Assembly: GCA_026129405.1 (NCBI GenBank)
Contig: JAHCID010000009.1
Location: forward strand, 124,001-188,000
Direction: 5' to 3'
DNA from: a bacterium
Lineage (GTDB): Bacteria > Desulfobacterota > Binatia > DP-6
DNA: 64,000 nt
Shown: positions 25,936-34,694 of the stretch, piece after piece
Layout of the letters: every line of letters begins with the position of its first letter
Numbering within the stretch: position 1 is the first letter of the stretch
The notes under the pieces: generated by a model
Databases searched by the model: none
What the model was told of the DNA's origin: nothing
What the model saw: the letters and a program-made list of their open reading frames with translations, nothing else
Position numbers and translations under genes: made by a program

Positions 25936-26601
25936 ATGGAGCCCACGCCGTCGCGTTCCATCTCGGGGTTCGTCCCCGCGCTCGGGTTCGATCTCCTGAC
26001 GCCGCTCTACGACCCGCTCCTGCGGCTGACGCTGCGGGAGGACGAGATCAAGCGGCGCCTCCTCGCGCAGGCGCGCATCGCCGCCGGCATGACGGTCCTC
26101 GACTTCGGGTGCGGGACCGGCACCCTCGCCCTGCTCGTGAAGCAGACGCATCCGGACGCGCACGTGGTGGGCATCGACGTCGACCCCCGCGTCCTCGCCA
26201 TCGCGCGCACCAAGCTCGAGGCGGCCGGCGTCGACGTCGAGCTGCGCTGCGGGCGCATCGAGGACGCGGGGCTCGCACCCGGCAGCGTCGACCGCGTGCT
26301 GACGAGCCTGGTCCTCCATCATCTCACGGAAGACGAGAAGCTGAGTGCCCTGGCGGCGCTCCATCGCGCGCTCGGGGAGCGCGGCGAGCTGCACGTCGCC
26401 GACTTCGGGCGGCCGCACACCCTCGCCATGCAGGTCGTCTCGCACCTGCTCCAGTGGGTCGACGGCGCGGACCGGGTCGGGGCGAACTTCGCGGGGCGCC
26501 TGCCGGAGCTGGTGGGACGCGCCGGCTTCACCGCCGTCGAGGAGCGCGGCATGGTGACGACGCTGTTCGGAACCCTCGCCTTCCTCGCGGCCCGACGCTG
26601 A
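25936..26601 (+). CDS. Class I SAM-dependent methyltransferase (UbiE/type 11-like)
   Basis: A 221-residue cytoplasmic methyltransferase with the SAM-binding motif VLDFGCGTGTLAL (about residues 54-66), an acidic loop GIDVDP and post-motif VLTSLVLHHL. The C-terminal part (LLQWVDGADRVGANFAGRL) matches members of the UbiE-like type 11 group. The substrate cannot be told from sequence. The 120 bp between metE and this gene hold no clear promoter or terminator. It converges with the cytochrome gene over an 18-bp gap. Confidence 0.8.
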   Translation: MEPTPSRSISGFVPALGFDLLTPLYDPLLRLTLREDEIKRRLLAQARIAAGMTVLDFGCGTGTLALLVKQTHPDAHVVGIDVDPRVLAIARTKLEAAGVDVELRCGRIEDAGLAPGSVDRVLTSLVLHHLTEDEKLSALAALHRALGERGELHVADFGRPHTLAMQVVSHLLQWVDGADRVGANFAGRLPELVGRAGFTAVEERGMVTTLFGTLAFLAARR

Positions 26602-26619
26602 GGGGGGCGCCGCCCGCGC

Positions 26620-27775
26620 TCACCCGCCGGGGCAGAAGGTGCGCACGTGGCCGTGCAGGAGGCGGACGTCGGGCGCGGACAGCTCGGGGAAGGCCGGCAT
26701 GTCGCCGGCGCCCTCCGGCACCTGCTCCAGGAAGGTGGCGAGACCGATGCAGCGGATCGGGGGACCTGCGACGCCGCGCGCATCGCCGCCTCCCGCACCC
26801 GTCGTCCCGTGGCAGCCGGCGCAGTTCGCCAGGAAGAGATCCGCGCCGCGGGCGGCGCCGCTCTCGTCGCACCAGGTCGCGAGCCGTGCCTCGACGGCCG
26901 CCAGGTCGGCGGCCGGGAGCACGGCGGCGGAGAACGCCGGCATGTCGCCGCGGCCGGCGCGCACGGGCGCTTCCACGTGCACCGCGCAACGCACGTTCGG
27001 GCCGAGCGTCGTGCCGCGGCCGTCGGCGCCGTGACACGACGCGCAGCGGGCCGTGTAGGCATCCGCCGGCGGCGCACCGCATCCGCCCGCGGCCACGCGG
27101 GTCGCCCAGGCGAGCAGGATCGCCGCCTCGTCCCCGCCCGCGGCCAGCGCACGGCCGCCGCCGTGCGGCAGCGCAGCGAGCGGCTTCAGCACCAGCCGCG
27201 ACTGCGCCGGCTCCGCGGCGTCCACCTGGGTCGCGACGCGGCCCTGCGTCGCGGCGACGTCTCCCGGGTCGACGAGGAGCGCCGTCCCGCCCGCCTGCCC
27301 GCCTGCGACGTGACAGGCGGCGCACACCGGCACGAGCACGCGCGCCATGACCTGCTCCGCGAAGTAGGGATCGTCGCACGGTGCGCCGGGCGGCCCCACC
27401 GCCGGGCGGCGGACGAGGGCGAGACGGCCGCGCACGCGCCGCCGTCCCTGCGCGAGGCGCAGGCGGCCCACGAGCCCATCCCCGCGGCCCCGTCCCGTCC
27501 ACACCAGCCGAACGCCGTCCGCGCGCTGCGATGACAGGCCGCACACGCCACGCCGCGCGGGCGCCAGCGCGCAGGCGGCGGCAGCCGATCTCGTCGCGGC
27601 AACCGTACCGGACCTCTACCGCCACGCCGGCCGCCGCGCTCGCCGCCGCACGGCGCGGCGAGAACGTGCCGTCCCAGGCGCCGGCCGGGTCGACGGCGGC
27701 GCGTGCCGGCGCGGCGCCCGTGAGGACCCACAGCAGCGCGGCGCCCAGCGCGAGCGTGCAGGTCCGGGGCTCCAC
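26620..27775 (-). pseudogene. Tri-haem cytochrome c, apparently frameshifted near its N-terminus
   Basis: The main reading frame (stop at 26620) carries three CxxCH haem sites: CAACH (about 27310), CASCH (about 27035) and CAGCH (about 26815), each followed by distal Met-containing segments such as GDMPAF. This looks like two or three fused cytochrome c domains for periplasmic electron transfer. That frame has only a GTG at 27546 and no signal peptide. A good Sec signal, TLALGAALLWVLTGAAPARA, starts at a GTG at 27775 but in another frame. The frame switch lies near 27545-27560, where the codon pattern changes. Either a natural frameshift inactivates export or the assembly has a one-base error. 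Confidence 0.65.
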
Positions 27776-27931
27776 CCGTCCCTCCTACGTCACGTGGTGC
27801 GCGCGTGCACCGCGCCAAACGGTCGCACCCCGCGCCTGCAGCGCATCTGCGGGGCACGACCCGCCATCCGTCACTCGACGTACGGAAATTCGATTGACCG
27901 CGCCGCGCGCGTCGACGAATCCTCCCCCGCC

Positions 27932-30900
27932 GTGCACCCCGCGAACCCGTGTCCGTCCCGGGCCCGGCGCCCGCGTGCCGCGATCGCCTCGCTGCTCGTG
28001 CTCGCCGCGCTCGTCCGCCCTGCGACCGCCGCCACCGTCGTCGACCTCGGGGCCTTCATCCCCATCGGCATCAACGCCCACGGCGGCGTCGTCGGCGACG
28101 TCGTCGGCCGCGACGACGACGACGCGCCGGGACACGCCGCCATGTGGGCGAACGGCACCCTCACGCCGCTGCCCGAGCGTCCCGGCACGCAGCTGAGCGA
28201 CGCGCTCGCGATCGGCGACGGCGGCCGCATCGTCGGCCTCGAGTACGTCGACGGCAACAACGTGCACGCCGTGTACTGGGACGGCGCCACGACGCCGGTG
28301 CAGATCGGCCCGCCCAGCACCGGCTTCGACTTCAGCCAGGCGACCGACGTCGACGCCGCCGGCAACGTCGTCGGCGGCACGTCGCTCGACGACGGTCCGC
28401 CCCACTACCTCGGCTTCTACCGGCCCGCGGGCGGCGGTCCGCTCGTCCTCGTGGGCGCCGGCAACCTGCCGCCCGGCGCGGGCAGCGCGCGCGTCGGCGC
28501 GATCAGCGGCGACGGCACGACCATGCTCGGCGAGATCACCGGCGCGGGCGCCGCCGACGGCTACTATCTCTGGTCGACCGCCGCCCCCGCCGCCGCGGGC
28601 GTCAAGCTCGACTTGACGCCCGACCGCAGCCCGTTCGCGCTCTTCGGCGGCTCGGTCTACAGCCCGCTGCTGGTCCAGAACACGCTCGCACGCGACGGCG
28701 CCGTCTTCGGCTACAAGGGCAGCGGCCAGAGCCGGACCTGGTTCCTGCGCACGAAGGACGGCACGCAGACGCCGATCGTCGGGCTCACCGCCCACAACGC
28801 CATCAACGCCAAGCACGTCGTCGTCGGCACCATCGCCACCGGCAACGCGCTCGATCCGGTGCGGGCCGGGATGTGGGATCCGACCACGAAGACGGTGACC
28901 GACCTGAACACGCTCCTGCCCGCGGGCTCGGGCTGGACGCTCTACGTGGCGACGGCGATCTCCGACACCGGCGACGTCGTCGGCATCGGCGGACACGACG
29001 AGCGGCAGGCCGGCTTCCTCCTCCGCGCGCCCGCGCTGACGGCGCGGGCCGAGGCGACGCCGTCGCGTGCGAAGGTCGCGCCGGACGACGTCAACGCCGT
29101 GATCACGGTGACGGTGACGCTCGCGAACTCCACCGCGCAGGCGCTCGCCGGCGTCGGCCCCGCCGGCGCTCCGACCGTCTCGGGCACCGGCGCCGTCGAT
29201 CCGATCGACGGACCCGTCCCGCCCGCGCTCGACCTCGGGCCCGACCAGAGCGGCACCCTCACCTGGCGCTTCAAGCCGACGAAGGCCGGCACGGTGACCT
29301 TCCAGTTCCCGGGCTTCGCGAACGCGTCCGGGGCGGTCACCAACGACGAGGGCGCGATCACCACGAGCGAGGTCCGCATCGTCGACCTCGGCGTCGAGGT
29401 GACGGTGACGCCGAACCCGCTGCCGAACGACAGCACGCGCGCCTCGTTCGCGGTGCTGCGCATCAAGGTGACCGACTCGAAGGGTGCCGCGATCGTCGGC
29501 CAGCGCGTGCGCTTCAAGGTGCCGCGCTACGTCGGGCCGCAGCGCGACCAGACGCCGAGGCTGCTCGTCTGCGACGCCGCCGGCGGGCGCGTCTTCCCGC
29601 CCGGCGACAGCGCCGTGCTCGACGTCGTGCGCGTCGCTCCGACCGACGGCAGCGGCGAGATCGTCTACGGCCTCTGGCTCGGTACCGACCGCACGCAGCC
29701 GGCCTCGACGCAGCTGCTCGTCCTGGCCGAGGCCATCGACGACGCCGACGCGCTCCTCGGCGACGGCAGCGCGTTCGTGACGCTCGGCAGCCCTGCGATC
29801 GGCTCGCCGCCCGGACCGACGCTGGGCCTCGCGCTCGACCAGCGCCAGACCGAGGAGCTGCCCGCGTCGCAGCGCACGTCCACCCAGGGCGTCACCGGCC
29901 GCGGCACACCGGCGAAGGTCGTCCAGTCGCTCGTGCGCTGGCTCGAGAGCAAGCGCGAGCAGGGCCTGGCCGACCTCCAGAACGTCGACTGGGCGCCGAT
30001 CACCACGCAGGACGGCAGCCAGGCCGCGGTCGTGTTCTTCGCCCGCGGCGACGGCCGGCGCATGGGCGACTACCTCGCGGGCACGACGCCCGACGCGCCC
30101 GCCGGCGCCGTGCTGCCCATCGAGGTCGCACCGCTCGGCACCGGCAGCCACGAGGTGTACTGGGGATCGAACCTCGTGCCGCTCGCACAGTGGGAGACGA
30201 CGCGTCCGCTCGCCGTCACGCGCAACGAGAACCCCACGCTGCCGGTGCGCGGCCGTCCGGTCGCGGCGACGAGCCTCGTCACCAGCGACGCGAGCGCGTT
30301 CTTCGGCTACCCGTACCCGACGGTGTCGCCGACGGGCCCCTACTCCGGCAGCTGCCTGCCCGCCATGCACGGCGTCGGCGTCGACGTGCACTCCCCGATC
30401 ACCCTGCTCGTGCGGGACGCGCAGGGCGCCGGCGTCGGCTTCGACGCGGCCGGCGTCTACGTGAACGACGCCGAGGGCGCCGCGTACTCCGCCGGCGAGC
30501 CGTCGCAGTGGCTGCTGTCGCCGGGCAGCTACACCACCGACGTCACCGGCACGGGCGCAGGCCCGGCGACGATCGTCATGACCTCGACGAGCGGCGGCGC
30601 CGTCGGCGCGAAGACGATCACGCTGCGCGCCAAGCCGGGCAGGACCGGCACGCTCACCTTCGACGACGGCCTGGCGAAGCCGACGGGCACCTTCGCCCGG
30701 CGCAAGCTGAAGGCGAAGGACGGCGTGCCGATCGAGATCACCGGCACGAAGAAGCGCGTGAAGCTGCGCCGCGGCGACGCGCTGACGCTCGCCGTGCAGG
30801 ACGTCTTCGGCCTGCCGGTCCAGGGCGCCCGCGTGCGCGCGACCGGCAAGGGCTTCGACGCCAGCACCATCACCGCGACGGACGGAACCGCGGCGTTGCC

Positions 30901-31000
30901 GCTGCTGCTGGCGAAGTCGACGAAGCTGACGCTCGAGGTGTCGGGCCCGGGCCTGCGGACGAAGAAGCAGAAGGTCGCGGTGAAGCTGGCGAAGCCGTAG
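27932..31000 (+). CDS. Secreted HAF-repeat protein, function unknown
   Basis: A large exported protein of about 1,022 residues. A signal peptide is present (AAIASLLVLAALVRPATAA). The first 380 residues contain repeated hydrophobic motifs such as VVDLGAFIPIGINAHGGVVG and GDVVGIGGHDERQAGFLL, which match the HAF-type extracellular repeat pattern and suggest a beta-propeller-like fold. A domain resembling Ig/CARDB-type folds follows (about 385-500), then other beta-rich regions and a Lys-rich C-terminal domain. The GTG at 27932 is chosen because it sits just before the signal peptide; an in-frame GTG at 27794 is possible. No substrate or enzymatic residue is recognisable. Its end overlaps the convergent gene by 131 bp. 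Confidence 0.72.
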   Translation: MHPANPCPSRARRPRAAIASLLVLAALVRPATAATVVDLGAFIPIGINAHGGVVGDVVGRDDDDAPGHAAMWANGTLTPLPERPGTQLSDALAIGDGGRIVGLEYVDGNNVHAVYWDGATTPVQIGPPSTGFDFSQATDVDAAGNVVGGTSLDDGPPHYLGFYRPAGGGPLVLVGAGNLPPGAGSARVGAISGDGTTMLGEITGAGAADGYYLWSTAAPAAAGVKLDLTPDRSPFALFGGSVYSPLLVQNTLARDGAVFGYKGSGQSRTWFLRTKDGTQTPIVGLTAHNAINAKHVVVGTIATGNALDPVRAGMWDPTTKTVTDLNTLLPAGSGWTLYVATAISDTGDVVGIGGHDERQAGFLLRAPALTARAEATPSRAKVAPDDVNAVITVTVTLANSTAQALAGVGPAGAPTVSGTGAVDPIDGPVPPALDLGPDQSGTLTWRFKPTKAGTVTFQFPGFANASGAVTNDEGAITTSEVRIVDLGVEVTVTPNPLPNDSTRASFAVLRIKVTDSKGAAIVGQRVRFKVPRYVGPQRDQTPRLLVCDAAGGRVFPPGDSAVLDVVRVAPTDGSGEIVYGLWLGTDRTQPASTQLLVLAEAIDDADALLGDGSAFVTLGSPAIGSPPGPTLGLALDQRQTEELPASQRTSTQGVTGRGTPAKVVQSLVRWLESKREQGLADLQNVDWAPITTQDGSQAAVVFFARGDGRRMGDYLAGTTPDAPAGAVLPIEVAPLGTGSHEVYWGSNLVPLAQWETTRPLAVTRNENPTLPVRGRPVAATSLVTSDASAFFGYPYPTVSPTGPYSGSCLPAMHGVGVDVHSPITLLVRDAQGAGVGFDAAGVYVNDAEGAAYSAGEPSQWLLSPGSYTTDVTGTGAGPATIVMTSTSGGAVGAKTITLRAKPGRTGTLTFDDGLAKPTGTFARRKLKAKDGVPIEITGTKKRVKLRRGDALTLAVQDVFGLPVQGARVRATGKGFDASTITATDGTAALPLLLAKSTKLTLEVSGPGLRTKKQKVAVKLAKP

Positions 31001-32816
31001 CGCCGCCCCGCCCCGGCATGAGGGGTCCGCGCCGGCGTGGACGGCGGCGCGACCCCCGCCGATCGCGCCGCCGTCCGAGCACGACGCCGAGCCCGAGGGT
31101 GCCGCCGATCCACGCGAGCTCGAGCCCCGACCCGTCGCCGCTCGCGTGCTGCTCCAGCGCGTCGACGTGCACCGCCGACAGCCGCACTTCACCCGCCCCG
31201 GCGAAGAACACCCGGGTCTCGACCAGCGCGACGTCCGGCAGCGTGAACTCGACCGCGATCGGCCGCCCCGCCCCGAGCGCGCCGGCCCGCACCTCGGCCG
31301 CCGCATGCACGACGTGCCCCTGGTCGCTGGCGACGTCGACCGTCGCCACGACGGCGTCGTCCGGCAGACCCGCGCCGCCGGCGAGATCGAACCTCGCACG
31401 ATAGCGCCCCTCGTGCAGCGGGAGGTAGGGACCGAACGCGAGCCAGCCGGCGGCGTCCTCGCCGGCCGCGGCGCGCGCCACCGCGGTGCCGTCGGCCTGC
31501 GGCGCGAGGCGCCCGGTCGTGCGGGGCAGATCGGCGGCGGCGACGGCGAAGCCGCGCGGCGCCCGCACGAAGCCCGGCCAGAGGTCGCCGAGCGCGCGCG
31601 CCACGGGCAGCGCGGAGCGCGTCGGGCTCGCCGGATAGAGCGCCTCCGGCTCGCGCAGGGCGGCGACGACCATCGCCGCCGACAGGAGCGCGAGCGGCGC
31701 CAGGACAAAGCGCAGCCCGGGGCGGAGGCGCAGCGCGGCGCCCAGCGGCATCGCGAGGAAGGGCACCGCCACGAGCAGGAGCCGGCCCGGATAGCTCCAC
31801 CCCGGCGCGATGTGCTCGCTGGCGCTCAGCGGGAGCGCATAGAGCGCGAGCGCCGCGCACGCCCACCACGCGGCGACCTCGCCCCGGCGCAGCAGCATCA
31901 CGAAGCCGAGGAGCCCGATCCACAGCGCGGGCGACACGGGAAGCCAGCCGGTGCCGGGCCCGAGCACGGACGCGGTGACGTTCTGCCGGAAGTGCTCCAG
32001 CGCGGGCGCGAACGACGCCCCGTACACCGCCGCGAACGGCGCGGCGGGCGACGCGCTGCCGTAGAGCATCCGGAACGTCGCGAGCAGCGCCAGCATCGAC
32101 GCGCCGGGGATCGCGCCGACCGCCGCCGCCGTACGGGCGCCCTGCGACCGCCACGCGCACACGAGGAGCGCGAGCCCGAGGACCGCCGCCGGGCCGGTGT
32201 AGCGCACGTGCAGCCAGGGCAGCACCGCCACCGCGACCGCCGCGACGGCGAGCGCACCGGGGCGCGGCGCCGGCGCGAGCAGGCGCCGCAGGGCGATCGC
32301 CATCGCCAGGGCGCCGGGCAGCTCCGGATAGACCTGGTTCGCGTAGACGATCATGGGCAGCGTCAGGAAGGTCGCGGCCCAGGCGATCGCGCGCAGCCTC
32401 GCGTGCGCCGCCAGGACGAGACGCAGGATCGCCGCGATCTCGGCCGCCAGCCAGGCGGCGAGCACCACGAGCAGCAGGCGCACGCCCGCGAGCCCGCCGC
32501 CGGCCCACAGCACCGGCGCCAGCAGCAGCGGCAGGCCGTGGCCGTGGGTCGACAGCAGCGGCCCGCCGGGGCGGAAGCGATGCGCGTGGGTCCCGGGCTC
32601 GACGCCCGCGAGCGACGCGTCGAGGGTGCCGATGTCGGAGACGCCGTAGTCGTCGGCGAGGTCGAGGTCGCCGTCGTGCGCCAGGCTCCAGGCGACGACG
32701 AGATAGTGCACCTCGTCGCCCGTCGGCACGGGTCGGACGACGAGCCAGCACGCCAGGTACGCGACCAGCGCGAGCGCGAACGCCGCCGCGACCTCGCGTG
32801 CCGGCCGGGTCTTCAT
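30870..32816 (-). CDS. Polytopic GT-C-type membrane glycosyltransferase
   Basis: An inner-membrane protein of up to 648 residues with about ten or more hydrophobic helices. The first periplasmic loop has the acidic pair PVPTGDEVHYL (about residues 27-38), the usual catalytic feature of GT-C lipid-linked sugar transferases. PMIVYANQVYPELPGAL occurs in the middle. The C-terminal 150 residues form a soluble beta-rich domain (about 450-590). The final 45 residues are Arg/Pro/Ser-rich and run antisense over the end of the HAF-repeat gene, so the true end may lie earlier. The acceptor is unknown. Divergent promoter space with the monooxygenase is only 50 bp. Confidence 0.7.
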   Translation of the reverse strand: MKTRPAREVAAAFALALVAYLACWLVVRPVPTGDEVHYLVVAWSLAHDGDLDLADDYGVSDIGTLDASLAGVEPGTHAHRFRPGGPLLSTHGHGLPLLLAPVLWAGGGLAGVRLLLVVLAAWLAAEIAAILRLVLAAHARLRAIAWAATFLTLPMIVYANQVYPELPGALAMAIALRRLLAPAPRPGALAVAAVAVAVLPWLHVRYTGPAAVLGLALLVCAWRSQGARTAAAVGAIPGASMLALLATFRMLYGSASPAAPFAAVYGASFAPALEHFRQNVTASVLGPGTGWLPVSPALWIGLLGFVMLLRRGEVAAWWACAALALYALPLSASEHIAPGWSYPGRLLLVAVPFLAMPLGAALRLRPGLRFVLAPLALLSAAMVVAALREPEALYPASPTRSALPVARALGDLWPGFVRAPRGFAVAAADLPRTTGRLAPQADGTAVARAAAGEDAAGWLAFGPYLPLHEGRYRARFDLAGGAGLPDDAVVATVDVASDQGHVVHAAAEVRAGALGAGRPIAVEFTLPDVALVETRVFFAGAGEVRLSAVHVDALEQHASGDGSGLELAWIGGTLGLGVVLGRRRDRRGSRRRPRRRGPLMPGRGGATASPASPRPSASSSAGPGPTPRASASSTSPAAAATPRFRPSR

Positions 32817-32866
32817 GCCGCCGGCTCGACTCGCGCGCGCCCGCGCCCTAGGGTCCCCCCGTCCCC

Positions 32867-34639
32867 ATGCCGACCTTCGACGCCGACGGCCTCCGTACCC
32901 GCTACCGCGCCGAGCGCGACAAGCGCCTGCGCCCCGACGGCAACGACCAGTACGTCGAGATGGCGAACGCCTTCGCCCACTACCTCGACGACCCGTACTG
33001 CGCCCCCATCGCGCGCGCGCCGCTCCACGACGACGTCCACGTCCTCGTGGTCGGCGGCGGCTTCGGCGGGCTCCTCGTCGCCGCGCGGCTGCGCGAGGCG
33101 GGCCTCGACGACCTCCGGCTCGTCGAGAAGGGCGGCGACGTCGGCGGCACCTGGTACTGGAACCGCTACCCGGGCGCCGCCTGCGACGTCGAGTCGTACG
33201 TCTACCTGCCGCTGCTCGAGGAGGTCGGCTACGTCCCGAGGGAGAAGTACGCGCGCGCGCCGGAGATCCTGGAGCACGGCCGCTCGATCGCGCGGCACTA
33301 CGGCCTCTACGAGCGGGCCCTGCTCCAGACCGAGGTGACCGCGCTGCGCTGGGACGAGGCGGCGCGGCGCTGGCACGTCGAGACCAGCCGCGGCGACCGC
33401 CTGCGGGCACGCTTCGTGGTCATGGCGAACGGGCCGCTGCACCGCCCGAAGCTGCCCGGCATCCCCGGCATCGAGACGTTCGCCGGGCACGCCTTCCACA
33501 CCAGCCGCTGGGACTACGCCTATACCGGCGGCACGAGCGACGGCGGGCTCGACCGCCTGCGCGACCAGGTCGTCGGCGTGATCGGCACCGGCGCCACCGC
33601 GGTGCAGTGCGTCCCACACCTCGGCGCGGCGGCGAAGCATCTCTACGTCTTCCAGCGCACGCCGTCGTCGATCGACGTGCGCGGCAACCGCCCCACCGAT
33701 CCGGCCTGGGCGGCGGGCCTCGGGCCGGGGTGGCAACGCCGGCGCATGGAGAACTTCAACAACCTGGTGTCGGGCATCCCCGAAGCCGAGGACCTCGTCA
33801 ACGACGGCTGGACCGACATCATCGGCAACCTGCTGGCGCAGCTCCGCAGCGACGCGGGCGCCGGTACGCGCAGCATCGCCGAGAACCTGGAGCTCGCCGA
33901 CTTCGAGAAGATGGAGCAGATCCGCGCCCGCGTGGACGCGCTCGTCGCAGACCCCGCGACGGCCGCGGCGCTGAAGCCCTGGTACCGCCAGTTCTGCAAA
34001 CGGCCCTGCTTCCACGACGAGTACCTGCAGACGTTCAACCGCCCGAACGTCACGCTCGTCGACACCGCCGGCAAGGGCGTCGAGCGCATCACGCCGGCCG
34101 GCGTCGTCGTGGCGGGACGGGAGTACGCGCTCGACGGCCTCGTCTACGCCACCGGCTTCGAGGTGGGGACCGACTACGCGCGCCGCGCCGGCTACGAGGT
34201 GCATGGACGCGACGGCCTCCCGCTCACCGAGAAATGGCGCGACGGGGCGGCGACCTTCCACGGCTTCCACACCCGCGGCTTCCCGAACTGCTTCATCGTG
34301 AGCCTCGTGCAGTCCGGGTTCTCCGTGAACATCCCCCACGTGCTGGACGAGCAGGCGAAACACCTCGCCCATATCCTGGCGGCCGCCCGCGACCGCGGCG
34401 CGACGCGCATCGAGGCGAGCCAGCAGGCCGAGGACGACTGGGTGCAGACCATCGTCGCGCTGGCGCAGATGAACCTCCAGTTCCTCGAGAGCTGCACGCC
34501 CGGCTACTACAACAACGAAGGCCGGCCGGCCGAGCGCGGCGCGCGCAACGGCTTCTACGGCGGCGGGTCGCCGGCGTTCTTCCGCGTCCTGCGGGACTGG
34601 CGCGAGCGCGGCGACCTCGGCGGGCTCGAGCTCGACTGA
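32867..34639 (+). CDS. Flavin-dependent Baeyer-Villiger-type monooxygenase
   Basis: A 590-residue FAD/NADPH enzyme that likely inserts oxygen into ketones or oxidises related carbonyl compounds. The FAD-binding Rossmann motif GGGFGG is at residues 63-68, followed by GGDVGGTWYWNRYPGAACDVES, typical of BVMOs. A fingerprint of the F-x-G-x3-H-x3-W type (FAGHAFHTSRWD) is at about 205, and a second Rossmann motif, GVIGTGATAVQ, at about 236. The N-terminal 50-residue extension is like that of cyclopentadecanone/phenylacetone-type enzymes. Substrate is not predictable. A 10-G tract follows 20 bp after the stop. Confidence 0.88.
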   Translation: MPTFDADGLRTRYRAERDKRLRPDGNDQYVEMANAFAHYLDDPYCAPIARAPLHDDVHVLVVGGGFGGLLVAARLREAGLDDLRLVEKGGDVGGTWYWNRYPGAACDVESYVYLPLLEEVGYVPREKYARAPEILEHGRSIARHYGLYERALLQTEVTALRWDEAARRWHVETSRGDRLRARFVVMANGPLHRPKLPGIPGIETFAGHAFHTSRWDYAYTGGTSDGGLDRLRDQVVGVIGTGATAVQCVPHLGAAAKHLYVFQRTPSSIDVRGNRPTDPAWAAGLGPGWQRRRMENFNNLVSGIPEAEDLVNDGWTDIIGNLLAQLRSDAGAGTRSIAENLELADFEKMEQIRARVDALVADPATAAALKPWYRQFCKRPCFHDEYLQTFNRPNVTLVDTAGKGVERITPAGVVVAGREYALDGLVYATGFEVGTDYARRAGYEVHGRDGLPLTEKWRDGAATFHGFHTRGFPNCFIVSLVQSGFSVNIPHVLDEQAKHLAHILAAARDRGATRIEASQQAEDDWVQTIVALAQMNLQFLESCTPGYYNNEGRPAERGARNGFYGGGSPAFFRVLRDWRERGDLGGLELD

Positions 34640-34659
34640 CGGACCAGCCGCGACGCGCT

Positions 34660-34675
34660 GGGGGGGGGGCGGGGG
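34660..34675. other. Homopolymeric G tract
   Basis: Ten consecutive G residues (34660-34669), then C and five more G, in the 55-bp convergent gap after the monooxygenase gene. It is not inside a coding region. It may be a G-quadruplex-prone spacer or a point of sequencing uncertainty. Confidence 0.7.
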
Positions 34676-34694
34676 CGCGGCTGCGCCGGCCGCC

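Noticed and set aside
27530-27560. A CxxCH (CAACH) in a third frame before the cytochrome
   Set aside because: Surrounding residues in that frame are Arg/Ala/Gly-rich without cytochrome features, and the codon pattern does not favour it.
27794-27931. Upstream extension of the HAF-repeat protein to the GTG at 27794
   Set aside because: It would place about 45 non-hydrophobic residues before the signal peptide; the GTG at 27932 fits export better.
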